64,000 nt of DNA. It comes from Gleimia hominis (GTDB taxonomy: Bacteria; Actinomycetota; Actinomycetes; Actinomycetales; Actinomycetaceae). The position numbers and the translations under genes are program-made. The stretch lies in contig NZ_JASXSX010000001.1 in the NCBI RefSeq assembly GCF_032085515.1, positions 992,001 through 1,056,000 on the forward strand. Reading direction: 5' to 3'. Shown here one piece after another: positions 37,408-45,783 of the stretch. Below the pieces are notes generated by a model that saw only the letters and a program-made list of their open reading frames with translations, had not been told where the DNA came from and did no database searches. Within the stretch, counting starts at the first letter, position 1. Each line of letters begins with the position of its first letter.

Positions 37408-37512
37408 ACTAACGCAGCCCGCGCCACCTATACGAATGGTGAACTAACGCAGCCCGCGCCACCTATACGAATGGTGGGCTTACGCGGCTGGCGTCGGCCA
37501 CCCATCCGAATA
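37399..37512. repeat. 35-bp tandem repeat that duplicates a stop codon
   Basis: GAATGGTGAACTAACGCAGC begins at 37399 inside the phosphodiesterase gene (FEW-stop) and again at 37434; the two 35-bp units are identical. Diverged units start at 37469 and 37508 (GAATGGTGG, GAATAGTGA). The gene's own TGA is inside unit one. Confidence 0.95.
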
Positions 37513-37573
37513 GTGACTAGGAACTAAATAACTGGTGATGGCACCTCGCGCATCTAAACCAGGAGCCGCGGCT

Positions 37574-38830
37574 CTAGTTGTGCGCGAGGTGCAGCATCAG
37601 TTCGCACGCCATGGAGTTAGACCAGCTGAACCATTCGCGGGTAAACACGTTCGGGTCACTCGGGTCAAAACTCTCGTGCGTCCACCCGGTACCCCCGTCG
37701 GTCGTGAGGATGGTTTCTAAGCACTGAGCCGCGTCATCCACAGAGCCCGTCAGTCCCTCACAGGCAAGTGCAATATGCCAAATGTACCCCTTGGGAGTGT
37801 GGGGGCTACCCACCCCACAGGCATACGGACCCGTGTAATAATACGGGTTCGCGGGGCTCAGTACGCGCTCGCGGGTCGCGCAATAAATCGGATCACTACT
37901 GGGAATATCAGACACTAGCGGCAGGGACAGCAAAGACGGCATGTTCGCATCGTCGGCCATTAACGCGTTGCCCAGACCATCGACCTCGTAGGCATAAACT
38001 CCGTCAATAATCCCGTGTTCTTGCACGCCCGTTTCAATCTCGCGGGCGAGCTGGAGGGCGGATTCTTGCAACGCAGGGTCGTCCCAAACCTCGCAGAACT
38101 CGGCGATCATGCGACACGCGGAAACCGCCATGAGTTGGGCGGGAATGTTGTACCCGTAGGTGCACGCGTCGTCTGAGGGGCGGAATCCACTCCACGTCAT
38201 GCCCGTTACCGCAACGGGAGCGCCGCGGCCCTCGCGCGCCAACGTGTCCACGGGTTCACTGGGCCGCACATGCCGGTAGGGGGAGCGTTCCTCGTGATCC
38301 TGTTCGGTTCGCCACAACGCAACTATTTTCGCAGCAGCCTGGTGAACTTGCGGCGTTAAATGCGCGGGGCCGTTTAGCTGCCAGAACCGGTGTGCCAGGC
38401 GGACGGGGAACGCGAGCGAATCAATCTCGTACTTACGTTCCCACACCTGCGGGCTGAGGTCCAGGTCGTCCGCAGCGAAATGAGCGCCCGACGCGGTGGC
38501 GTTGAACGCGTTCGCGTACGGATCAATATTGATGAACTGCCACTGCTGGCGGATCACCGCGCTGACAGTGCGGGCCACGACGGGGAGGGAAGTGAACCGT
38601 AAGAACGGCAGTAGTTGAGCTGAAGAATCGCGCAGCCACATCGCAGGAATATCGCCTGTGATAACAAATACACCCCCGTCAGAAGGGGACATCGTGGTCT
38701 GCCACGTATTCAACATCAGGCGCGTGAACCACTGCCCCGCAACCTGCCCACACGCGCGGGTAATCTTTTGCGCAGCTTGGTTTAGCGCCTCAACCAGTTC
38801 CGGTGGCGCCGGGTTCGTTATCTTCTGCAA
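37574..38830 (-). CDS. GH125 family exo-alpha-1,6-mannosidase
   Basis: Inverting alpha-mannosidase of family GH125 (formerly DUF1237), 418 residues. Characteristic segments: FVITGDIPAMWLRDSSAQL around 75-95 (general-acid Asp region), YEIDSLAFPVRLAHRFWQ, GMTWSGFRPSDDACTYGYNIP and the C-terminal TREWFSWSNSMACELML. Characterised relatives act on alpha-1,6-mannose in N-glycans and work with GH38. No signal peptide, so it is cytosolic. It is the last gene of a minus-strand set HAD-GH20-GH125; the 183-base gap to GH20 holds a 19-bp repeat and AAAACGATTT at 38851-38860. Confidence 0.93.
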   Translation of the reverse strand: MQKITNPAPPELVEALNQAAQKITRACGQVAGQWFTRLMLNTWQTTMSPSDGGVFVITGDIPAMWLRDSSAQLLPFLRFTSLPVVARTVSAVIRQQWQFINIDPYANAFNATASGAHFAADDLDLSPQVWERKYEIDSLAFPVRLAHRFWQLNGPAHLTPQVHQAAAKIVALWRTEQDHEERSPYRHVRPSEPVDTLAREGRGAPVAVTGMTWSGFRPSDDACTYGYNIPAQLMAVSACRMIAEFCEVWDDPALQESALQLAREIETGVQEHGIIDGVYAYEVDGLGNALMADDANMPSLLSLPLVSDIPSSDPIYCATRERVLSPANPYYYTGPYACGVGSPHTPKGYIWHIALACEGLTGSVDDAAQCLETILTTDGGTGWTHESFDPSDPNVFTREWFSWSNSMACELMLHLAHN

Positions 38831-38974
38831 CTGCGTACTCCTATTCCTCTAAAACGATTTATTCGCACCACGCGGCTCCACCAGCCCAGCAACCGTCAGT
38901 TGTGCTGCAAGCAGTTTTCCTGCCGCGCGGGGTAATGCCGCGTGCAGTAATTATTCGGCCAGCCCACACGCATA

Positions 38975-39031
38975 TTTAGTTGGCTTGCGTGGGTTTACTT
39001 GGCTTGCGCGGGTTTACTTGGCTTGCGCGGG
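38975..39031. repeat. 19-bp tandem repeat, three units, each copying the end of the GH20 gene
   Basis: Units at 38975-38993, 38994-39012 and 39013-39031 read TTTA(C/G)TTGGCTTGCG(C/T)GGG. On the minus strand each is CCCGCGCAAGCCAAGTAAA or a one- or two-base variant, that is, the last residues PAQAK plus stop of the GH20 gene. Only the 39013 copy is in the gene's frame; 19 bp is not a multiple of three. Confidence 0.95.
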
Positions 39032-40621
39032 TGGGCGGCACCAATTAATCTCCGCTGCCGTCAACCGAGCTAGATGCGGCATTAGTTGATCCACTGACTC
39101 CACGTGTTCACTGCCACCAGTCCACAACTGCTGCGCAACTGAGCACCCGCGCGGCCACGCGGAGTACTCTGCGCGCGGCCACGTGCGGATGTACTCGGCC
39201 CACACTTGGAACTGTCCGCCGAGCACCCGCCCGCGTGCAGCCTTGTTTTCAGCTGTAGTGGTTTCAGTGCCAGCGGCCTCAGTTTCAGCAGTTTCAGTTT
39301 CGACGGGTTCAGTGCCACCGGTTTCACCTTGAGGCACAATCGCCTCATGATATTTCGCAACCTTCTCAAACGTCACCGGACCACCAATCGAAAGGGGCTC
39401 ATTCGCGCTCTCGTACTGACTGTTATCCAGATACGTGTATTCCGCGATTGCGGCAATAACGTCGTGACCAGCGTTAACAGCCTCGGTAATGGCTTTCTTG
39501 TCGCGCCACACCATTACGGTCACCTCTTTAGGAGCCCCGCCTTCAAGCACCTCATCCCAAGCAACTACTTGGCGGCCATGTTCAATCAGGTGGGCGGTGA
39601 TCTGTTCTTCAAACCACGCCTGTGCCTCATGCGTATTCTGCGCTCCGGCTTTACGCATCGTTTCTTGCGATGAGGGGTCAGTCAGCCACTCGTCACCTGG
39701 GCATTCGTCACCCCCAATATGAATAGGGGAGTTGGGAAACACAGTCATCACGTGGTCCAGCACGTCTTTGCAGAACTGCACGGTGGTTTCGTTTAGCTTC
39801 AGAACGTGCCCAGAAATACCGAAACACGTGCGCGGGTGTTTAACGTGGTCGCACCCAAGGTACGGGTACGCAGCGATCGCGGATTCCATGTGCCCGGGCA
39901 TATCAATCTCGGGCATAATCGTGATTCCAAGCTCATCCGCGTGCTCATTCAGACGTATTAACTGTTCTGTCGTGTAGTACCCACCGTGGGGAACCCCGTC
40001 GTGAGCTGCGTAGTCGTCACAATCGTTTTCATCCGGGGGCGGTTGGTGTCCGCGCACCGTGCCGGGTCGCCACGCACCCGTGCGCGTTAGTTCCGGATAT
40101 TTCGGGATGGGGATGCGCCACCCCTGGTCGTCCGTCAAGTGCAGGTGCAGCACGTTCAGTTTGTGCATCGCCATTACATCGAGGTACTTGAGGAGACCTT
40201 CAAACGGTAGAAAGTGGCGGGCCACGTCGCTGTGTGCGCCGCGCCAAGCGTACTGGGGTTCATCTTCAATCTCCACGCAAGCCACGGTGACTTCCTGCAT
40301 GGGCCCCGGCCCGTAGATCTGCACGGGCATGAGCTGCAGCAGGGTTTGCACTGCCCGCGCTGCTCCCTGCTCCGTACCGAAGAACAGTTGCGCTTGGTGC
40401 TCGTTCACTACCAGTCGGTACTGTTCCCCGGCAAGAGTTTCGTCCCATTCAAAACTAATGGTGCCATCTGGGCCATCTTGCACCGTGAGCCCCCCGGCCT
40501 GCTGTAAATGGCGCTTTAGCGTGCGTACCGCTTTCACGTCACCGGTAATGACAACCGGGTCGGGGAGGGTAAGCTGACCGCTCTGCCAGTGAACTTCCTT
40601 TGGAGTTGGGATCAGGAGCAT
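39014..40621 (-). CDS. Beta-N-acetylhexosaminidase, GH20 family
   Basis: Removes terminal beta-GlcNAc or GalNAc by substrate-assisted catalysis. Layout: GH20b domain (1-125), then the catalytic barrel (about 130-480) with YAWRGAHSDVARHFLP, HLHLTDDQGWRIPI, PEIDMPGHMESA and the catalytic Asp-Glu pair in HIGGDECPGDEW near residue 303. The tryptophan QVWAEYIRTWPRAEY near the end shapes the substrate pocket. A Glu/Thr-rich insert (about residues 430-460, low complexity) interrupts the C-terminal part. No signal peptide is seen, so it appears cytosolic, acting on imported glycans. HAD gene upstream, GH125 downstream on the same strand. Confidence 0.94.
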   Translation of the reverse strand: MLLIPTPKEVHWQSGQLTLPDPVVITGDVKAVRTLKRHLQQAGGLTVQDGPDGTISFEWDETLAGEQYRLVVNEHQAQLFFGTEQGAARAVQTLLQLMPVQIYGPGPMQEVTVACVEIEDEPQYAWRGAHSDVARHFLPFEGLLKYLDVMAMHKLNVLHLHLTDDQGWRIPIPKYPELTRTGAWRPGTVRGHQPPPDENDCDDYAAHDGVPHGGYYTTEQLIRLNEHADELGITIMPEIDMPGHMESAIAAYPYLGCDHVKHPRTCFGISGHVLKLNETTVQFCKDVLDHVMTVFPNSPIHIGGDECPGDEWLTDPSSQETMRKAGAQNTHEAQAWFEEQITAHLIEHGRQVVAWDEVLEGGAPKEVTVMVWRDKKAITEAVNAGHDVIAAIAEYTYLDNSQYESANEPLSIGGPVTFEKVAKYHEAIVPQGETGGTEPVETETAETEAAGTETTTAENKAARGRVLGGQFQVWAEYIRTWPRAEYSAWPRGCSVAQQLWTGGSEHVESVDQLMPHLARLTAAEINWCRPPAQAK

Positions 40622-40688
40622 GTTCTTCCTTTCGTCATCGGCAAACTAAGAATACGGGCGTAAAGCATTGCAGTTGCGTTGCGGCTGA

Positions 40689-41324
40689 TTATTTGAGTTG
40701 CGGATTCCACTGGGTGATAGCGGGATCTTGAAGGCTGGCAACATTCTTGTCACCGAGTTCGCGTGCGTCGGGTCCAATAGTCACGAGGTACCCTGCTCCC
40801 GCCGCGCGCGCAGCCTGCGCGCCCATCGCGGAATCCTCAAACACAACACAGTTTTCAAGCGCTGCGCCGCATCGGCGGGCGGCCTCAAGATACAGGTCGG
40901 GGGCGGGTTTAGGACTGTCGACTTCATCGGCTCCGAGCATGGTGGTGAATAGGTCCGTCCAGCCTACAGCTGTGGTTACTTCGCGCACTATCTGACCCGG
41001 TGAGTTAGACGAGATTGCGCGCGGAACTGTTAGCCGCCGAACTAGCGCGTCGGCTCCGGGGGTAGGAATCACTTCCGTTAGGTTCGCGCGCAGTAGCTCG
41101 AGCATGCGCTGCGCCGTTGTTTGTGGATCCGCGGTGGGGAAGTCGCTGCGGTAAACGGTGACGACGTCTTCGACCGTGCCGCCCAGCGGGATTTCTCGCT
41201 CCAATTTCTTGCCGGCCTCTGCCCAGAGGGATTGAGCCGCTTTGTCCCACGCGATTTCTGAGTCCGTGAGGGTGTTGTCCATGTCGAATAAAACAGCGCT
41301 GACGTGTGCAGGTATCTCCTTCAT
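40689..41324 (-). CDS. HAD-family sugar-phosphate phosphatase-like protein
   Basis: HAD superfamily, beta-phosphoglucomutase/phosphatase-like subclass, 211 residues. Motif I DMDNTLTDSE (nucleophile Asp near residue 14), motif II in ISSNSPGQIV, motif III Lys in DSPKPAPDLY and motif IV FEDSAMGAQAARAAG. A helical cap lies between motifs I and II. The glycan locus context suggests a hexose- or hexosamine-phosphate substrate (inference). The start at 41324 is 28 bases from the divergent PfkB gene, so their promoters overlap, with a TGAACGATT motif between. First gene of the HAD-GH20-GH125 set. Confidence 0.9.
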   Translation of the reverse strand: MKEIPAHVSAVLFDMDNTLTDSEIAWDKAAQSLWAEAGKKLEREIPLGGTVEDVVTVYRSDFPTADPQTTAQRMLELLRANLTEVIPTPGADALVRRLTVPRAISSNSPGQIVREVTTAVGWTDLFTTMLGADEVDSPKPAPDLYLEAARRCGAALENCVVFEDSAMGAQAARAAGAGYLVTIGPDARELGDKNVASLQDPAITQWNPQLK

Positions 41325-41343
41325 TGAATAAATTTTACCGTAT

Positions 41344-41352
41344 TGAACGATT
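41344..41352. promoter_or_regulatory. TGAACGATT motif shared with the DeoR upstream region
   Basis: Exact match to the second half-site at 30850-30858, placed in the 28-base space between the divergent HAD and PfkB genes and abutting the PfkB start codon. A protein bound here would block both genes. Confidence 0.3.
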
Positions 41353-42447
41353 ATGATCAGAGGTATGGGACGTGGACCAACTCAGCGAACTAACAAAACA
41401 GAATCTACGAATCAGCAGGCCCAAAATGTTAAGAGCGTGGATAGTGCAAAATGCGTGTTTAGTGAAAATGACGTGCGTGAGGGTGCTTCCGTTTTAGTAC
41501 TGGGCACAGTGTTTCGTGACATTACGCTAACCGGTTTGAACCGTCTGCCCGTTGAGGGCGAGGAGATCTATGCGAATGCGATTGGTTACAGCTGGGGTGG
41601 GATCGCCACGATGGCGCGCGTGTCTGCGCGTCTGCGTCGCCGGACGTTTCTGTGCGCGCCTGTTGGAGATGATGAGGTAGGCGCAAAACTGCTTGCCGAC
41701 ATGCAGGCAGAAAACGTTGACTGTAGTTTGTGTGAACCAGCTAAAGGCTGGTCGATTCCCACTACTGTGGCCCTGTCTGTGGCACAGGACCGGGCGATGG
41801 TAACAGTGGAGGAACCACCCGTACACCCAATTGGTTTTGCCCCCATCACCGCACAAGCTGCGGGTGAGCACGCGATTGACCACGCGATTATCGACATGCA
41901 GACGCAAGTACCCGCGTGGCTAGCGCAGCAACGGGAGAGTGGGGGTGCGCAGCGTGGGCTGCGGGTTTATGGTTCGTGCGGTTATGACTCATCGCAACGC
42001 TGGGATCCGCAGGACTTACCGGCGTTACCAAACACGGACGTGTGGATGCTTAACGAGCTGGAAGCGCAAAAATATGGGGCGGTAACCGATCCGGAGGAGA
42101 CCGCGCGGAAACTCACTCGTTATGTGCCGGTAATAGTGGTGACACTGGGCGCTGAGGGGATGCTCGCATTTGATAGTCGCACCGGCGAGTATGCGCGGGT
42201 GCCCGCTTTTCCCGTGAAGGTAGCGAACTTTACGGGGGCGGGTGATTCTACGCTTGCTGCTTTTAGTTATTTCGACCAGTTCGACGTTCCGTTGCAGCAA
42301 AAACTGTTGGGGTGCGCGTACCTCGTGAGCGAAATTCTAAAACACCCCCAGGGGGCGGCGAACCCACCGGACATTAACGAGCTACGCAAAACTGCTAATA
42401 AATACTCCGATCTTCAGGTAAAGGAACTAATTGCGAAGCTCCTGTGA
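41353..42447 (+). CDS. PfkB-family carbohydrate kinase
   Basis: Ribokinase-fold sugar kinase, 364 residues. The family signatures are FRDITLTGLNRLPVEGEE with GYSWGGIATMARVSARL (first PfkB region, substrate Gly-Gly) and the catalytic FTGAGDSTLAAF near residue 295 (general-base Asp). An unusual polar leader of about 45 residues (Gln, Asn, Thr and Lys rich) precedes the fold; ATG 41353 and 41365 are both possible starts and neither has a normal spaced Shine-Dalgarno, so a later start cannot be excluded. Probably phosphorylates a monosaccharide released by the locus glycosidases; the exact sugar is not evident. Confidence 0.9.
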   Translation: MIRGMGRGPTQRTNKTESTNQQAQNVKSVDSAKCVFSENDVREGASVLVLGTVFRDITLTGLNRLPVEGEEIYANAIGYSWGGIATMARVSARLRRRTFLCAPVGDDEVGAKLLADMQAENVDCSLCEPAKGWSIPTTVALSVAQDRAMVTVEEPPVHPIGFAPITAQAAGEHAIDHAIIDMQTQVPAWLAQQRESGGAQRGLRVYGSCGYDSSQRWDPQDLPALPNTDVWMLNELEAQKYGAVTDPEETARKLTRYVPVIVVTLGAEGMLAFDSRTGEYARVPAFPVKVANFTGAGDSTLAAFSYFDQFDVPLQQKLLGCAYLVSEILKHPQGAANPPDINELRKTANKYSDLQVKELIAKLL

Positions 42448-42683
42448 AGAACAATCGCATACTCAATACTGCGGTCTATCTAGCGGATAGGCCCATCTGC
42501 GTGGGATCACTCAGAAAGTAATCTCGTTCGGTCACATATGTTCATGTTTTGCTCGATAGTGGTGCGTTTCACTTTAAGGTTCACGTTTAATGGAATGTGT
42601 GCTTTCTCTCGATTGTGACATAACCACGAAGTGGACAAATCTGCAGGGGAAATGTGACCACAACAATTGTTGACACTAGTATT

Positions 42684-42716
42684 GAAGGGCACCTTCTACA
42701 GGGGAAGGTGCCCTTC
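42684..42716 (+). promoter_or_regulatory. Perfect 13-bp hairpin in the leader of the OPT transporter gene
   Basis: GAAGGGCACCTTC (42684-42696) pairs exactly with GAAGGTGCCCTTC (42704-42716), loop TACAGGG. No T-tract follows, so it is not a simple terminator. TTGACA at 42669-42674 and TAGTAT at 42677-42682 just upstream suggest that transcription starts near or inside it. The remaining bases of the 301-base gap (42448-42683) show nothing I can name. Confidence 0.55.
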
Positions 42717-42748
42717 GGCAATTATCCGACAGTGTAGAAAGATTAAAT

Positions 42749-44755
42749 ATGAGTAAAGCAAGCCCTAAGGGGGCTGACCAACCCGGTGCCCCCACCCAGG
42801 CCGCAAATGCGCCAATTAAAGAATTAACGTTCAGAGGAATCGTGATCGGCGGTGTGATCACACTGATCTTCACGGCCGCGAACGTTTATTTAGGGCTCAA
42901 AGTTGGTTTGACGTTCGCTACGTCTATTCCTGCCGCAGTTATTTCCATGGCCGTCCTTAGGGCTTGGAAGGATCACACGATCCAAGAGAACAATATTGTT
43001 CAAACCATTGCTTCCGCTGCAGGCACCCTCTCTGCAATCATTTTCGTCCTCCCCGGCCTCGTACTGATCGGCTGGTGGCAAGGATTCCCCTACTGGACAA
43101 CCGTTGCGGTGTGCGCCGTCGGTGGCTTCCTTGGGGTCCTATATTCCATTCCGCTTCGACGCGCCCTCGTTACGCATTCAGACTTGCCTTACCCTGAGGG
43201 GGTAGCGGCTGCAGAGGTCCTCAAGGTTGGTGACACGCACCAAGCGGGGGCAGACAACCGGCATGGCTTAAAGATTATTGGTGCTGGCGCAGGTGCGTCC
43301 GCGCTGATGCAACTGTTGTCCGCAATGAAAGTGGCGGCCGGTGAGCTTTCTGGTGCGCTGCGCATCGGCAGCGGGGGCACCCTCGTGGGTGTGTCCCTGT
43401 CAATGGCGCTGATGGGCATTGGGCACCTAGTTGGCGTTGCCGTTGCAGTTGCCATGCTGGTAGGTGTTGGAATCGGCTACTTCGTATTTTTGCCTTACTA
43501 CACTTCAGGTCAAGTTGGTGCTGGCGCGGACATAGCTCAGGTTGCCAGCGACGTGTTCAGCTCCGACGTGCGTTTTATCGGTGCAGGCGTCATGGCGGTA
43601 GCAGCTGTGTGGACCCTCATTAAGGTAATGGGCCCAGTGTTTTCTGGCATCAGCGAATCCCTCGCCTCCTCGCGCGCACGGCACGACGGTAAAGTGGTGG
43701 GCCGGGAAGAGCAAGACATTCCAATCACCGTGGTAGGTGTGTCAATCCTTGCGCTACTTATTCCAGTGGGCGCACTGATTTTCATGTTCGTGCGCGAAAC
43801 CCACCTGACGAACGACGCGTTCAAACTTGTTATCCTCTCGGTCGTGTTCGTACTTCTAATCGGCTTGTTCGTAGCCGCAGTGTGCGGGTACATGGCGGGT
43901 CTGATTGGGGCATCGAACTCACCAATTTCCGGGGTTGGCATCCTCGTGGTAATTATTGCCGCCCTTCTAGTGAAAGCACTGCATGGTGCGGCGTCGGGCG
44001 ATGAAGTGTCTGCTCTGGTTGCTTACACACTATTCACCGCGGCCGTCGTATTCGGTGTAGCAACTATTTCTAACGACAACCTGCAGGACCTCAAGACGGG
44101 GCAGCTGGTTGGCGCAACTCCTTGGAAACAGCAGGTCGCGTTGATGATCGGCGTTGGGTTCGGTTCTCTGGTGATTCCCCCGGTTCTCGATCTGATGGCG
44201 TCTTCGTTCGGTTTCGGTACCAAACCCGGCCAACTTGCCGCCCCGCAGGCTTCCTTGATTTCTTCCCTTGCTAAAGGCGTGTTCGGTGGTTCTCTAGATT
44301 GGGGTTTGATCGGTATTGGTGCCGCCGTTGGGGTAGTAGTCATTATTATTGATGAGGTTCTGAGCCGGAACACGCGCTGCTCGCTGCCTCCACTGGCGGT
44401 GGGAATGGGAATGTACCTGCCGTCTGCGGTTACAATCATGATTCCCATCGGCGCGTTCGTTGGGTATTTCTACGACAAGTGGGCGAACACCACTAAACGC
44501 CCGGGAGTGACGAAACGGTTCGGGGTGCTGCTAGCTACCGGCCTGATCGTCGGAGAGTCTTTGTTCGGAGTTCTGAACGCCGCTATCATCGGTGCAGCTG
44601 GGGACGACCAAGCGTTAGCTATCTCCGCGGATGGGTTCGGTGCAGTCTCTGACTTAGCGGGTGTTGTCTTGTTCATTGGTGGCATGTATGCGCTCTACCG
44701 GTGGGTGCAGCACGTCTCGGTGAAATCCTCCAAAGAGGTTGCAGCTGAGAAATAA
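42749..44755 (+). CDS. OPT family oligopeptide/metal-chelate transporter
   Basis: Proton-coupled secondary transporter of the oligopeptide transporter (OPT) superfamily, 668 residues with about 15 hydrophobic segments. Bacterial OPT signatures: GIVIGGVITLIFTAANVYLG at the first helix, GLTFATSIPAAVISMAVLR, the YPEGVAAAEVL segment near residue 150, and ASNSPISGVGI-like AGLIGASNSPISGV. Likely imports peptides or metal-siderophore-type complexes across the cytoplasmic membrane; substrate not determinable. Start at 42749 after AGAAAGA. The leader holds a perfect hairpin (42684-42716) and a 13-bp-stem hairpin follows the gene. Confidence 0.93.
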   Translation: MSKASPKGADQPGAPTQAANAPIKELTFRGIVIGGVITLIFTAANVYLGLKVGLTFATSIPAAVISMAVLRAWKDHTIQENNIVQTIASAAGTLSAIIFVLPGLVLIGWWQGFPYWTTVAVCAVGGFLGVLYSIPLRRALVTHSDLPYPEGVAAAEVLKVGDTHQAGADNRHGLKIIGAGAGASALMQLLSAMKVAAGELSGALRIGSGGTLVGVSLSMALMGIGHLVGVAVAVAMLVGVGIGYFVFLPYYTSGQVGAGADIAQVASDVFSSDVRFIGAGVMAVAAVWTLIKVMGPVFSGISESLASSRARHDGKVVGREEQDIPITVVGVSILALLIPVGALIFMFVRETHLTNDAFKLVILSVVFVLLIGLFVAAVCGYMAGLIGASNSPISGVGILVVIIAALLVKALHGAASGDEVSALVAYTLFTAAVVFGVATISNDNLQDLKTGQLVGATPWKQQVALMIGVGFGSLVIPPVLDLMASSFGFGTKPGQLAAPQASLISSLAKGVFGGSLDWGLIGIGAAVGVVVIIIDEVLSRNTRCSLPPLAVGMGMYLPSAVTIMIPIGAFVGYFYDKWANTTKRPGVTKRFGVLLATGLIVGESLFGVLNAAIIGAAGDDQALAISADGFGAVSDLAGVVLFIGGMYALYRWVQHVSVKSSKEVAAEK

Positions 44756-44780
44756 AGTCAGCCCCCAAATTGAGTAAGGA

Positions 44781-44813
44781 TTCAGCCCCGTGTTTTTACA
44801 CGGGGCTGAAACA
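44781..44813. terminator. Hairpin, left copy (13-bp stem, TTTT loop), after the OPT gene
   Basis: TTCAGCCCCGTGT, loop TTTT, ACACGGGGCTGAA, followed by ACA. The same 33 bases occur again at 45751-45783, so the two copies bracket the secreted-protein cassette in the same orientation. It may terminate the OPT transcript although no T-tract follows. Confidence 0.8.
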
Positions 44814-44929
44814 TGCTGGTGTGAAGTGTATTCTTACAATATTCAGAAAGGCCAAGAGGGGAGGTGTCAGCATTTCCACCTAGTCAACTATCACCAGTGA
44901 CCCGGCGTATATTTGGAAGGATTACAACA

Positions 44930-45538
44930 ATGAAGTTTACATCTATTATTTCCGCAGCAATTTCGTGCGTACTTGCTGTGATTCTCAGCTTAAGTACAGG
45001 CACAGCGCGTGCGTCTGAACTATCGATTCATTCTTCGCCTACGAAAGCGATAAAAATGCGAACCGTGCCTCAGCCTCAACACAAGGTAACGTCGGAGGAA
45101 TTTGTTCAAGGGTTAAATGAGTTGTTGGAACAAGGCAAGCTTAAACTCATTTCCTCTGAAGAATCCCCATCCGAAACCTCGAAGGTATACGGAGTAGTTG
45201 ACCCTAGTAGCAACAAGGTATTCATGAGGTTCATCACCTGTATTCCCAAGCATAAAGATAGAATCTGGGGCGCAATGTGGGGATGGGAACCTGCACTTAC
45301 CTTCAACCAAACTGATCAGGAAGCAATTGCAACTGGTGGCGCTGCAGCAGTAACGGCGATGGCGGCGGCAACAGCGGCTGCATTGTCGGAAACGGTTGTA
45401 GGCAGTGTCCTTTCAGCTGGTGTAATTGCCTTCGTAGGCGGTGCCGCGACAGTTTACGTTAATAAGTACGGTCATTGCCCTGCATCTCGCCCCACACTCT
45501 GGGTAGGTACTGTAACGAATAGCGTGGCCTGCCGATGA
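44930..45538 (+). CDS. Secreted protein of unknown function, first gene of a two-gene cassette
   Basis: Not recognised as any known family. The 202 residues begin with a clear Sec signal peptide (MKFTSIISAAISCVLAVILS..., likely cleavage after TARA near 29). A polar middle region (30-130) is followed by a long Ala/Gly/Val-rich helix-forming segment (about 135-180, with GGAAAVTAMAAATAAALSE) and a short polar tail with Cys in YGHCPA and a terminal VACR; three Cys remain after processing. ATG 44930 is chosen for its GGAAGG (44915-44920) and the signal peptide; an earlier GTG at 44864 is less likely. A TACAAT box lies at 44835-44840. The stop overlaps the next gene (ATGA). Bacteriocin- or effector-like in layout, but unproven. 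Confidence 0.75.
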   Translation: MKFTSIISAAISCVLAVILSLSTGTARASELSIHSSPTKAIKMRTVPQPQHKVTSEEFVQGLNELLEQGKLKLISSEESPSETSKVYGVVDPSSNKVFMRFITCIPKHKDRIWGAMWGWEPALTFNQTDQEAIATGGAAAVTAMAAATAAALSETVVGSVLSAGVIAFVGGAATVYVNKYGHCPASRPTLWVGTVTNSVACR

Positions 45539-45720
45539 AGAATCGTGGGGTTACAATTATAGTTATTGCGCTTTATGGACTTTTTGCTGGATTATCAACT
45601 GCTGGGGTGGTTTACATGGGCGCGTGGTTGTTCCCCGGCCACCAACTAGTTTCGACGGTGGTATGGGTACTCTTTCTTTGTATTATCCCCGCCGCTGTAC
45701 GTTACTCAGCCCATAAATAA
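45535..45720 (+). CDS. Small two-helix membrane protein, partner of the secreted protein (possible immunity protein)
   Basis: 61 residues, almost all in two hydrophobic helices (about 7-30 and 38-56) joined by a short turn (WLFPGHQ), with a positively charged N-terminus and C-terminus. No family recognised. ATG overlaps the stop of the secreted-protein gene by four bases, so the two are translationally coupled. Small, basic, two-helix proteins encoded right after a secreted protein are often immunity proteins, which is the basis of the suggestion; a pore, chaperone or signalling role is equally open. The module ends at a hairpin identical to the one before it. Confidence 0.7.
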   Translation: MKNRGVTIIVIALYGLFAGLSTAGVVYMGAWLFPGHQLVSTVVWVLFLCIIPAAVRYSAHK

Positions 45721-45749
45721 TACTGGCTAGCGATCTTGGGTCCCCTGTG

Positions 45750-45783
45750 TTTCAGCCCCGTGTTTTTACACGGGGCTGAAACA
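45750..45783. terminator. Hairpin, right copy (14-bp stem), after the secreted-protein cassette
   Basis: Same 33 bases as the left copy at 44781-44813, extended to a 14-bp stem by one more T-A pair (45750/45781). It lies between the cassette and the convergent adenosine deaminase gene and may stop both transcripts. Confidence 0.8.

Noticed and set aside
44761..44860. Riboswitch in front of the secreted-protein cassette
   Set aside because: Only the simple hairpin shared with the far end is present; there is no multi-helix aptamer-like conserved core.
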